Shown here: positions 9,062-18,946 of the stretch, piece after piece
How the letters are laid out: each line of letters starts with the position of its first letter
Numbering within the stretch: the first letter of the stretch is position 1
NCBI GenBank assembly: GCA_000787465.1
Contig: JSYX01000584.1
Coordinates: forward strand, 1-22,358
DNA from: Thermomucor indicae-seudaticae
Lineage: Eukaryota > Mucoromycota > Mucoromycetes > Mucorales > Lichtheimiaceae
Reading direction: 5' to 3'
DNA: 22,358 nt
Translations under genes and position numbers: made by a program
Notes under the pieces: model-generated
What the model was told of the DNA's origin: nothing
Databases searched by the model: none
Seen by the model: only the letters and a program-made list of their open reading frames with translations

Positions 9062-10002
9062 AAAGAAGCCGGGCAATCTATTGATAATTTGGCGCAAACA
9101 TCGCTTTGTCTTTTACCGCGTCCATGCCTAAGCTTCACGAAAGGGACTATTATTTCGCAAATGGTCTAATCAGGAGTTTCGAAAGGATGTGAGAATGAGT
9201 AAGCGCGCGTTCGATACACTTTTAATGAAGATAGAGCAGCGTGGGAGCAAAATACGCCATACATGACACTACTACAGCAAGACTTAAACCTTTCGTCGGT
9301 TATATGCCTCGGGATAGTCGGTACTTTTCCGGTACGGAGAGGAGACCAGAGATTCTGCGTAAAATCGAAGCATCCAGCAAGAAAAGTACACAGCGCAGGA
9401 CACCGAAACGGCAGCACAAAGAAAGCAAAGGAAGTAGGCTCGCTAGGGTTGAAAGCAATTTGATTGTCGCATTGCGCATGGAACAACTATATTCTGTAAC
9501 AAAGGAAGTGGGTTTGCTTCGATCGTAACCTCTACTTTATTAGGCATGCTATATAGAGATCAGAACACACCATCCATTCATCCACACAAGGCATTGCCGA
9601 ACATCTCACTCAGATAGTTCCAGGAGAACGGGAAACGCCAAAGTCTTGCCTGCCGTACTCTTCTAAGCTAGAATGATAAAGTGAAACAAAGCATTTAACT
9701 GTCGAAAAAGGTGACGGCTCTAGCGGAATGTCCCGGATCCCGTCCGTTTCTACTAGTGTTATTGTTCGTAGAAAGACCAAAAGTAGCTTGCGCTCTTTGG
9801 ACGCTAAGTGAGTCCCCAATTGCGCATGCGACGAGTTTATGCAATTTAAGTAATTTGTACCAAAGCTGCAGAGCGAGAAAGCTATGCTCACTGCGAACCA
9901 TTGGATGGGGGCTGGAAAAGTTCCTACAGCTTCCGAAAGGACCTTATCTGGACGTCAATTCATTTTGCGTGCTTGAAACGGGACTTTGTTGTCTTGGTCA
10001 AT

Positions 10003-12856
10003 ATGGACAGTGTTCAGACCACCGGGCGAGCTGCAACGTCAAGTAGTCATGCTGAGGGTTCGTCATCCGATGCAGCTAAAACGGCCGCACCGCCTGTGAT
10101 AATTACCACCTCAGCGTCCACACCTACTGCATCTGTAGCTCCGAGCGCATCGACCACGACCACGGTATCGGCTAGCGGCACGGCAGCATCAGGCAAGCCA
10201 ATATACACGTTTACAATCTGGTGACGCGCTGTGACAATTTGTTCATTTCCTTCAGCTCATGAACCTGATTCTTCGCTGGGAGTACCTCCCACGACGACCC
10301 AGGAATCAGACACGAATTCATCCTCTGCAACAGCGGCGGCGGCAACAGCAGCAGCAACTGTGGTGGCCGATGAGAATTCTTTACAGAATCAAAAACTCGT
10401 TGAAGAATTCCAATATCTTTTGGAGAAAAGCCAGAATTTGTTTAGTGGTCTAAGGTAAAAAAGAGGCTGTGAGAGGGACGATGCTGCATAAACAAGAATT
10501 GACTGGAATAAGTATCACAGAGACTTGCCTCCTACCGGAAGCCATCGGCAATGGAGACCAGTAGGTATTTGAAACGAAAAGAAAGAAGAGCGTGATCCGG
10601 GAAGTTCATGTTCCTGTTTCTCTCAAGTATTTCGAAAAGACGTTTGAAGTGTATACAAAGGTAAAGTAGACGCGTTGGAAGACCCTCCTTGCTCGAAACA
10701 AAAGTCTTGACCAAAGATACATCAGCTATGGAAGTTCCAGCAGACACATAGGCAAGTATTGATGACAGGAATCTCGGAGCGAATGTCAGCTAATTGGTTT
10801 TGATGTAGAGCTATTCTGGAAGATAAGAACAATTATGGTCTGAAACGATGGGAGGTTGGTGAAATCGCAAGCAAAATCGGACAACTGTATTATCACTATT
10901 AGTAAGTGCCTGAGACATGAAGTCGTGAGATAAACATGAATATAACAGTGACAAATAGCTTAAGAACTAGTGACACGAGCTATTTGCTGGAAGCGTATGT
11001 GTTCTATGAAGCAATTCACGAGCGACAATATTTCAAAGACGTATTGGAAGCGAAAAAGTAAGACTGAGCTGCTATTATGGCAGCATGCCTATTAATTCGA
11101 TCTAGTCCAGCATTGATGATCAAGAAGATGCGATACTATGCTCGATTTATCGTTGTCAGTCTTCTCCTGAACAAGTACGACAACATACGGCTCTTAATAA
11201 GCGAGCTGGAAGGGCTTGTGGATGAATACACAAAGAGTTTCAAACCACCCGATGCGAAAGAATGGCAGACAGTCTTGGACGAAATCAGTACATTCATGGA
11301 AGCCGAGAAGAGACTGGCTCCCATCAATGCTGACGGAACACCAGTAACTGTTGTGCATCGATTACTGGCCACGAGTCCAACAAATGAGCGTGAGAGCTTT
11401 GGTCCCAGGCTAAAGCTCCAAGAAGCAATCCTTGTTGGAAACAGTCAGAAACAGATCAAGTTCTCTGAACTGACACTGGACATGTACAGGATATTGCAGA
11501 GCCTCGAAATACAACTGCCTACACCTCCGCAGACGACCGGCAAAGGATCTGGTCACGAAAGTAAGGAGCCAGTCATGACCAAAGAGGAGTCAACGGCAAC
11601 AAGAAGTACTGCTGGTGGTAGTGGTACCGCGTCTGCATCTGCTGCCAGCAACATGCCACCGTCTGGGACGGGCGCCCAACAGCAGCAGTCGCAGTCAGAC
11701 AAGGGTGTCGCGCATAGAAGAACCAACCCACATAAATATTTGCTTTATCGTCCATCACTAAGCCAGCTTTTCGTGTACTTATCAACTGCGTTTAAGGATA
11801 CGGCAGATAACGGCGTGATGCTTCTGTATCTTTCCGCTGACGGGTGCAAATACACGGATGCGCCGGTGCCTGGATACCAAGGCGGTGTTGCAGCATACCA
11901 ACGCAAACAGCAGTCATCTGCCTCTGGTACACTAGCCGCAGGCACAGTTGACCGGTCAGATCATGGTCAAGGAAGCGCGTCGGGTATGATGTCTGGCGCG
12001 GCCAGCGGAGGGACTGCGTCGGCTACCAATGTCAGCGCTACTGCGAGCAATGCAGCGAATGGATCTGGAGCAACAGCAGCAGCAGCAGCAGCGGCGGCGG
12101 CGGCCTCTTCCGCAACACCATTGGCTCACTGTCTTCACCCTGCCGATCTTGTACCTTTCACCCGCAAATCGCTATTTCTGATTGTTGACAGCGATAACAG
12201 CATCGCATTCAAGAATCTGCCCAACGTCTTTGATCAACCTGTGATGTCTCTGCTCTCACCCGTCGAATATCCTTCGTCTATCCAGGATAAAACCGAAATC
12301 GGAAGCCTTTTCACGCTTTTCTTGCACACGCCTATGCTCGGTTTCTGCTCTGTGTCTGATATTGGCAATTTGGATCAAGCAAAATGGGAAAGTTGCGTTA
12401 CGCTAATATCGCGGATGGAACAAAAAATTGGTGAATTGTTGATTGGTAGCCCTGACGTTGGTATGTTATTATACGGAAAAAGGATTTGCGATTTTGCACA
12501 TCGCTAACAAAATTCCTTCCTTGTTTGACAGACTTGCAAGTAAAGCGCTTTATGATGGATGAGTTTCTTAGGGCTTTTATAGTTCGATTTGCCTTATGCA
12601 ACGTCATTCTGCGCAGCCATTCCTCATTTAAAGAAGAAAAGGTAAATAAATGGGATCGCTTGGTATCTATTGATCACAATTAGACTAACGAATGGCTGGG
12701 CTTGTCAAGTTCTTTCCTGTATCGTCGCCTGCTTTGCCCGAGATCGTATATCGCACACCAGAAGTGATTGAAATGCTGCAGGAACTAACCCTGACAGCAG
12801 ATGTCGCAACCTACTTTAGTTTACCTTTTGCAACCAACGTACCCTTGGAGACTTAA
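10003..12856 (+). CDS. SCAI: SCAI homologue
   Basis: Ten exons: 10003-10192, 10256-10454, 10521-10560, 10628-10660, 10726-10751, 10809-10901, 10959-11057, 11106-12460, 12532-12641, 12710-12856; 763 aa. Animal SCAI is a nuclear cofactor that restrains MRTF-SRF transcription and takes part in double-strand-break repair; the fungal role is unknown. After a Ser/Thr/Ala-rich leader, the conserved N-terminal block is spread over seven exons: EEFQYLLEKSQNLFSGLRD, QWRPYFEKTFEVYTKLWKFQQ, NNYGLKRWEVGEIASKIGQL, YLLEAYVFYEAI and MIKKMRYYARFIV. The large exon adds the HKYLLYRPSLSQLFVYL block and long Gly/Ala/Ser/Gln inserts, including poly-Ala from a CAG/CGG run. Introns at 10193 and 10752 appear to use GC donors. 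The in-frame start at 10003 is the first ATG after a stretch with no other in-frame ATG. Homology is secure; the first intron and extreme N-terminus are less so. Confidence 0.9.
12070..12106 (+). repeat. trinucleotide run (CAG then CGG) encoding poly-Ala in SCAI
   Basis: A run of GCA codons passes into GCG codons and encodes about eleven Ala with one Thr near its start. A shorter Ala-rich run of the same kind lies in exon 2 (about 10328-10360). Such runs vary in length by slippage and lie in low-complexity inserts. Confidence 0.8.
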
Positions 12857-12868
12857 TGATTTCCAAAT

Positions 12869-12874
12869 AATAAA
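12869..12874 (+). terminator. AATAAA polyadenylation signal of SCAI
   Basis: AATAAA lies 13 bp after the SCAI stop, in the 129-bp gap before the convergent fungalysin stop, so the two transcripts probably have very short or overlapping 3' ends. Confidence 0.5.
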
Positions 12875-12985
12875 CCACAAACAATTGTAGAAGGAACTTA
12901 TGCAGAGATTCTTTTATCCCGATTTATCAATATCAATAGTAAAAAAGAAAAAAATATATAACATAGAAAGAGCATAGTAGCGGGT

Positions 12986-15485
12986 TTAGTCGCATTTACC
13001 AGGAGGAAGTTCAAAGCTTTCCTTGCGTTTTTCAAACCAACCGCTCTCATCTTTAGTCATCCCCGCACCGTACCCTAGACCGCGTTTGGCAAATGCAGCA
13101 TAAATGGTGCAGTAGTTTTCTCCACCGGTCAACTGTATGTCAGCGTCTAAGATAGCGTCACGAGCATCTGTAAATGAAGGCCGGCAAGGTTGAAGTTTAA
13201 TGCCATCTATAACCAACTGAAGCGCGAGTGTGTTGCCGTGCGATACGATATGTTTCTTTGCCTCCGTTAGATCACCGTTGTCATCTGGCAATGGTGGGAA
13301 CCACTCGGGTGTGAAGCCATGCCGATCGACGAGTGCCCAGTAAACCTCGTATAACATTTCAGCCCATACTTCGCCCTTGGCATGGACACCCCAGTAACCG
13401 AATTTGTCCATTATCTTGTATGTACTTGGATTGGTCTTCATACTTGTAGAATACTAGAACACTCCGGGGTTGAGCGCCCATGACGAATCAAGAGGATGTG
13501 GGTGTATTTTTACCTTGTAGTTTCTGATTCCTTCGCCTCCATTTGCCCAATCGCCCATACCGAATTCAGCTTCACGGGTATGGCTGGCGTTCATTCGAAT
13601 GATGGTGGCAACAAAGTCACCCCAGCCTTCACCCATACCACCTGCTTCACCCCACCCGAGGCAGTTACTATCGTGAGGTCCTCCTGTCAGTCGATTGGAA
13701 ACACCATGCGTATACTCGTGAATGATAATGCCACTCTCAAAGTCGCCGTCACGCATCGGTTCCGTATTGTCCCAGACATACATCCGCATCTTGCCATGGC
13801 GTCCATCAGGTGGCGTTGCAAAGTTTGCATTATCGCGGCCTAATTTGGGGAATAAGATTACACGGCGTTAATGCAAAAATCACGTTCCTTTGATTTACCG
13901 GATCCATCCTGTGCATTGGCAATCACAGCGTCACCAGCGCCATCGTCGTTTTTGCGACCCCGTCCGAGGTTGTCTTGTTGGAAGTTGCCTTAAAGTATTG
14001 TCATTGTCAGCCCTACTTTTGCTTTCTCCTTTATCCACGAAATGCTTTTACCTGCTTTCTCATTGAATCCATATCGGTAATACAAGTCATGCGCCTAATA
14101 AGTTTGCTTGTAAATAACGATGTATGATCAAGAGAGAAAACCAACACTTGCGATATTGCACCAGTAAAAGAGGTTGGTCACAGCAGCGTCTTCATATTCT
14201 TTAGGTTCCTGCCTTCCAAAGTCGGCCACGTAATCGAAAATAAGGTCGCCAGTCTCCGAGATTTTGCCACTAGGGCGATAATTTTCTTCCCAGTTGTATC
14301 CACCGTCAGGGTTTGTGTGTGCGTAGACATTGTTGCCAATGGTGACGTTATAGATCTGAATGTGACCTGACATGGTAACCTGAGCATGCCAGCCTTGTGG
14401 GCTTGCATAAAGATCGTGTGGATTATGGATGAGCACCTGGTCAGTGTCTGACGGGTCATTGAACCCAAAGGGGATCACGTTGTAGTACACGTCTGCTGCT
14501 GCGTCCGAAACCCAGTCGACCAGTCCTGCCACCGTGCCATCGTGTGCGTTCACCTGTGCATTAAACCAGTGATCCTGAAGCTCGATCTCAATGTCCCACA
14601 CCTTAAGCAGCTCACCAGACTCGACTTGCATATATGCCGGTCGAGCCCGCACTGGCGATAAAGCGAATGGAACATCTTCAAAAATCAAGACATCTTGATC
14701 TCCCTGCAGCGAAGTGACTACAGTCCAAGCCGATGGATCAATTTGCTCAAGGGTTGCTGGCTGCGGAAGGACATTTCGGACAAAGGCCAAGAGAGATAAG
14801 ACAGCGGTTGTGGGATCCATGATTGGCTGTTTATCATCGTATACAAAAGCATACTCTGTCTTGCGTTCTGGCGTATCGAAAAACACTTGATAGATCTTGG
14901 ATGACACGATCTCCAGACCTCGTTGAAATCTCTATAAAAGAGTATTGAGTGGTTTAACAATTTCACGCCAAAAGCTTCCAAACTTACACCCAAAATCGAT
15001 GACGTTGCAGGAGCGGATGACGACACGATGGGACGAGTGAAAGAGTCGCCGTATGAAATGACTCGACCATGTCGATCCAGATTGATGTTAATATTGCCAT
15101 TGATTACTTCTAATCCATTCACTTTTTGACGCAAGTAGACGTGTGTAATGCCGGTCAAGTCGCTGGTGTAGGATGATTTGACGGAGTAATCGCTCGAGGT
15201 CACTTTGGATCGTACAAATGCCGTCGCTTTTTCTACTGGATCAAGATAAGCAGACAAGTCATCATCATCTTGCTGGATCTGGCTGCTAGAATGGAAGGGC
15301 TGATAGGTTTGATGTATCTCTGGGCCAAAGCTTCGCTGGGTGAGTGCGTTCTTTTCGTGGCCATGGCGCATAACGGGTGAAAGTCGAGTTCCTCCCGCTC
15401 TGGGAGGCAGCGCCGCCCCAAACACTGTTGATACCGCACTGCTGAAAATCAACAGCGCTGTTGCTGAAGTAATTGGATTTACCAT
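12986..15485 (-). CDS. fungalysin, secreted M36 zinc metalloprotease
   Basis: Six exons on the minus strand: 15485-14988, 14931-14152, 14094-14052, 13988-13899, 13839-13514, 13453-12986; 734 aa, somewhat longer than the usual 600-650. A signal peptide ([24 protein letters not shown]) precedes a pro-region whose FTP-type segment contains [22 protein letters not shown]. The catalytic domain has the zinc site HEYTH (about 511-515, His ligands and general-base Glu) and MGEGW (about 539-543, Glu541 as third ligand by analogy with the A. fumigatus enzyme). [18 protein letters not shown] and [10 protein letters not shown] upstream are family hallmarks. The enzyme is made as a preproprotein and degrades extracellular protein for nitrogen supply. 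The intron at 14095-14151 has a GC donor. GATA sites upstream suggest nitrogen control. All active-site residues are present, so it should be functional. Confidence 0.95.
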
Positions 15486-16102
15486 GGTTAAGGAAAAGGA
15501 GAAAAAAAAGAATGGCGAAGCTAAAGAGAGAAATTAAATGCCCTGGTTGGGCGGACGAATCCGGATGATAGACTAGCCTTATCTAATGCCACATGATGAT
15601 CAATCTTCTTTTCTCTCTCTCTAGCATGCATCAGAACGACAAATAGAACTCTGCTGCCATGGCAAAAGCATGTGATGCTTGTTTATCTAGGGGATCCAGG
15701 GACAACCGTCTTTCAGAATTACACCATTTGCCATGTATCCAATGAAATTCAAGCCATCATATCTTTTTCTTAAAATGGATACAATTACGTTTTGTTTCAC
15801 CCACAATGCAAGGTGTCTGCAGGGGACGATTGCGATTGAACCTGAGTTTCGATTGGAGCCCGTTTAGAGCACCGCACTTAGGCTATGAGGTTGTAAGCAG
15901 TTTCCAACAAATATGCGGTCTCGACGTATAATACAAGTGTGAAGGCTAAAGACTCACTTTCTGATAAAGTATATGAAATCTGTTCAAGGTAAAAAAAAGG
16001 GTATGGGCATACGAAACGCTGTTTAATTCTAACTTGGCGATACGACTCTGGGGCGGAAACATACAAAAGTCACGTTCTGCAACTGGACCAAGTTGCTTCA
16101 GC
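15486..16102. promoter_or_regulatory. divergent intergenic region between fungalysin and TBCC, with GATA sites
   Basis: 617 bp separate the two start codons. AGATAAG (minus strand, 15578-15584) lies 93 bp upstream of the fungalysin ATG, with further core matches GATAG (about 15567) and TTATCT (about 15683). GATA factors of the AreA/Nit2 type activate secreted proteases under nitrogen limitation in fungi. A purine-rich run next to the fungalysin ATG reads as a pyrimidine tract on its own strand. No gene is seen inside. Confidence 0.45.
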
Positions 16103-17266
16103 ATGACGGAACCATCAGCGACCGAAGCATCTAATGCGTTCTGGATAGAGTTTAAATCTGCACGACAAGGTAATACGGCGCTCACTTCGTGACCGATGCA
16201 GCTCAATCAAACACCTTCCTTGATGAAGCGATTGAAGTTCAAATTGCGCGATCAACCACTCTGTCAAAGACGGCACTGCCGCAGCACTTTCAAGCTATTC
16301 TTCAAGCCATCAACGATCTTGAAAAACGGCTCACAAAAGCAACGGAATTTATTCCATCCTATGATGAGCGACAGTATTCACGAGTAAGCAGTAATGATCT
16401 CGTCTCTGTCACCGAAACTCAACAGGGTCTATAGCAAATAAAAGAGCTCAATGCTGCCCTGGAAGATGCCAAGTCATCCCTGTTACCCAAACCAAGATTC
16501 ACATTCAAGTCGCGCAAAACAAAGAATACGCCTACCAAGGCAACAGCAGCAACAGCAGTTGAAAGTATGCAACTAAAGGATTGGGACAAAGAATAACAAT
16601 GGCTCATCTTCCTCGTGACTAGCCACGTTAGCGCCGGCAGTAAATCACGAAGAAAAGTCCATGGATGGCGCGGTTTCTTTCCGGGGAATATCAGATCGTG
16701 TGCTTTCAATCACGGAAAAGACGACAGAGCCTTTGGTGGACGTGCTGTTATTCAATCTAACACGCTGTGTGATCCTTTTGGATGACAATAATATCCAGGT
16801 TTCTGCACTACACATGAAGAATTTGTCCGAATGCGTTGTCATTTGCCCAGCTGTTCAAGGCTCGGTGTTAATGTATGGTCTAAACCGGTCATTTCTGGTT
16901 TTGGGATGCCATCAGGTAAAACAAAGAGGGGAGGTCGTTTCGTTTTGAGACAAGTCATAAGGGCTCACGCTTCCTTAGTTTCGTATGCACGACGCTCAGG
17001 ATGTTGATATATTACTTCAAGTATCCAGTCGGCCAATCATGGAAGATTCGACAGACATACGAGTCGGTCCGCTAAAGACGGAAAAGCAGGCTGCCAATTT
17101 GTATGATCAGATGGATGACTTTAACTGGCTGAAGAAGCAAGCTTCGCCCAACTGGCGGGTAATGAGTGAAGAGGAAACCAACAGGTTCCATGAATCTACT
17201 GAAGATGCCAAGCAACAGACAAACAAGAGCGCACTAACCTTCCTAAGATCTTTACTCTACCATTAA
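16103..17266 (+). CDS. TBCC: tubulin-binding cofactor C
   Basis: Five exons: 16103-16169, 16229-16383, 16435-16564, 16623-16915, 16979-17266; about 310 aa (animal TBCC about 346). TBCC joins cofactors D and E on tubulin and triggers beta-tubulin GTP hydrolysis to release assembly-competent alpha/beta dimers. The N-terminal helical domain has AFWIEFKSAR and a coiled-coil-like LEKRLTKATEFIPSYDERQYSR, as in TBCC. A Lys/Thr-rich linker follows, then the CARP beta-helix (VSFRGISDR, LLFNLTRCVILL, CVVICPAVQGSVLMYGLNRS). The GAP arginine finger sits in HQFRMH (R217), split exactly by the last intron. The first intron's acceptor is uncertain: ends at 16201, 16228 or 16237 all keep frame; 16228 gives a normal-length intron of 59 nt. 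The gene converges on Qri7 with 158 bp between stops. Confidence 0.9.
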
Positions 17267-17424
17267 TACCGCCATACCCGCCTGCATATCAGAATGAAAA
17301 CTTGGTTTTTTGCCTTAATCTTAGAGCGTCATCGCAGCACCCAAGGTTCAAATATATACACAAGCAATTGTCTAAGTACATGCAGGGTACGCTTTGCGAA
17401 TATCTATAAAAAGGAGGATATAAA

Positions 17425-18724
17425 TTACATTGAGTTTCTCTCTTTGAGGGATTCAATTGGCCATTTCGGGAGAGTGGTGATTGTATAATCGTCCACGAGA
17501 CCAGCTCTGAACCTTTCTAAACCAGTCCAAGCAATCATGACACCATTATCTGTACATAGCTTCGGCGGTGGACAAATCAACGGAAGACCATATGATGCAG
17601 CCACTTGTTCCAACCTTAACAAAGGTATATTAATGATATCGCCGATAGAAGAAAGACTAAATGCATAGACACTTTACCTTGACCGAAATAGCTTGTTACT
17701 AGCAACACCACCACTTACGACCAGTGAGGTCAAGGGTTTCTTATTAACATTAAGCTCCAAATCTAAAGCAAGCCTCAGTTTCTGTTCAATATGACGGATA
17801 CAGATAAGCTGAAAAGCAGCTGCCATGTCGTTTACACTCTGTGTCGATGCCAGTACATTCTCAGTTTCGACCAGGCGTGCCACAGCCGTCTTGAGCCCAC
17901 CGAAACTGAATTCAATGACGGATTTCTTTTTAGTCATCATGGGTAGCGGTAACTTCGATATGAATCGCTCCGGGTCTCCTTGAGCGGCGGCCATCTCCAA
18001 TGCTGCACCAGGTCCGCCCCGACGTCCTTTGGCCCATTGCAGTTCCAATAGCCGAGCTGTCTTGTCGATTGCTTCGCCCACAGCACTGTCCAATGTCGTA
18101 CCCAGTTGCGTATAGTCACCCAAGCCATTTGCCGTCAGCAGCAATGTGTGTCCGCCGGATATCAAGAGCGTCATAAAGGGGAAAGCCGGTCCAGGACTAT
18201 TGTCGTCAGTAGGTGTCGTGAGGCGAGCAGTAAGTGCATGTGCTTCCTGGCCAATTGGAAAAGCCATACATTTAACCAGATATTCGCCGGTTACCAAGTA
18301 AATTCAATGACTTTACCATGTGATGAACGCCAATAAGGGGTTTACCAGAAACAGCTGCTAGTGTCTTGGCTGCATTCAAGCCAACGGGTAGACAGGGTGG
18401 TAGGCCAGGTCCACGTGTTACTGCAATAGCGTCAATGTCTTGTATCTTGAGGCCCGCCTGCTCTAGTGTCTCGCAAATGACGTTTGGCAAATGTCGCGAG
18501 TGTCCCAAACTTGCTAACGTGGGCACAATCCCGCCCATCGGCTCATGTAAATCTTGTTGCCCTTGGACAACCTCGGACAGGATCTGGCGGTCAGACGTGA
18601 CAATGGCTGCTGACGTATCGTCACACGACGTTTCTATACCAAGAACTTTGATGGAATAACATCGCCTTGAGAAGTGCTGGAATCCGCGGCGGCAAAAGAC
18701 AGTGGTGGGCAGCCGACTGAGCAT
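17425..18724 (-). CDS. QRI7: mitochondrial tRNA t6A synthase, Kae1/TsaD family
   Basis: Three exons on the minus strand: 18724-18317, 18246-17678, 17614-17425; 388 aa (yeast Qri7 407). The enzyme transfers threonylcarbamoyl from TC-AMP to A37 of mitochondrial tRNAs that read ANN codons; it acts without the KEOPS partners. The leader (MLSRLPTTVFCRRGFQHFSRRCYS) is a basic matrix-targeting sequence, which separates it from cytosolic Kae1. Family motifs follow: VLGIETSCDDTSAA, the metal-binding HxxxH (H135, H139 in HHMEAH, split by intron 1), LLISGGHT, and CTDNGVMIAW with the third ligand D348. GGVASN precedes intron 2. Both introns are GT-AG (70 and 63 nt). Start chosen as the first Met before the targeting sequence. 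It is divergent from glutamate dehydrogenase. Confidence 0.95.
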
Positions 18725-18946
18725 ACTTTACCAGGGCCGGGCCAAACAGAAATGACGTCGCACAAGGAACGGTCTACACCGTGGGAAAGTTATTGACTTC
18801 TTTGGATTGAAGCCGAAAACTTGGCTGGGTTTCTCACGGTTAACAGTGACAGTTTACAGGCGCTGGGGTTATGTTTTCCCATTTCGCAAAATTAAGGATT
18901 TTTCACCTCTTTTTCCATTTTTCCCCACCTTTTTCCCTGAACTACC
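18725..18946. promoter_or_regulatory. 222-bp divergent promoter of QRI7 and glutamate dehydrogenase
   Basis: The two ATGs face away with only 222 bp between them, so core promoters and 5' leaders must lie back to back. The side near the dehydrogenase is a pyrimidine tract (about 18896-18940) ending in CTACC before ATG; no TATA box is evident. Both products are mitochondrial, so shared control is plausible but not shown. Confidence 0.55.

Larger units (their letters stand above)
8172..10002. other. 1.8-kb gene-poor interval
   Basis: The first 350 bp are strongly T/pyrimidine-rich and probably hold the ECL1-like 3' UTR and terminator. Open frames at 9241-9528 (+) and 9166-9486 (-) overlap each other, lack known motifs, and are treated as chance. 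An RFX-like palindrome (8819-8831) and a 9-bp inverted repeat (9036-9061) are the only discrete signals noted. The end of the interval should hold the SCAI promoter. Confidence 0.5.

Noticed and set aside
9048..9131. 27-residue ORF starting MKEVEKKPGN
   Set aside because: Too short to judge, and its start lies inside an inverted repeat; likely chance.
9166..9528. Overlapping open frames on both strands as a gene
   Set aside because: No motif, start codon or context supports either; they shadow each other.
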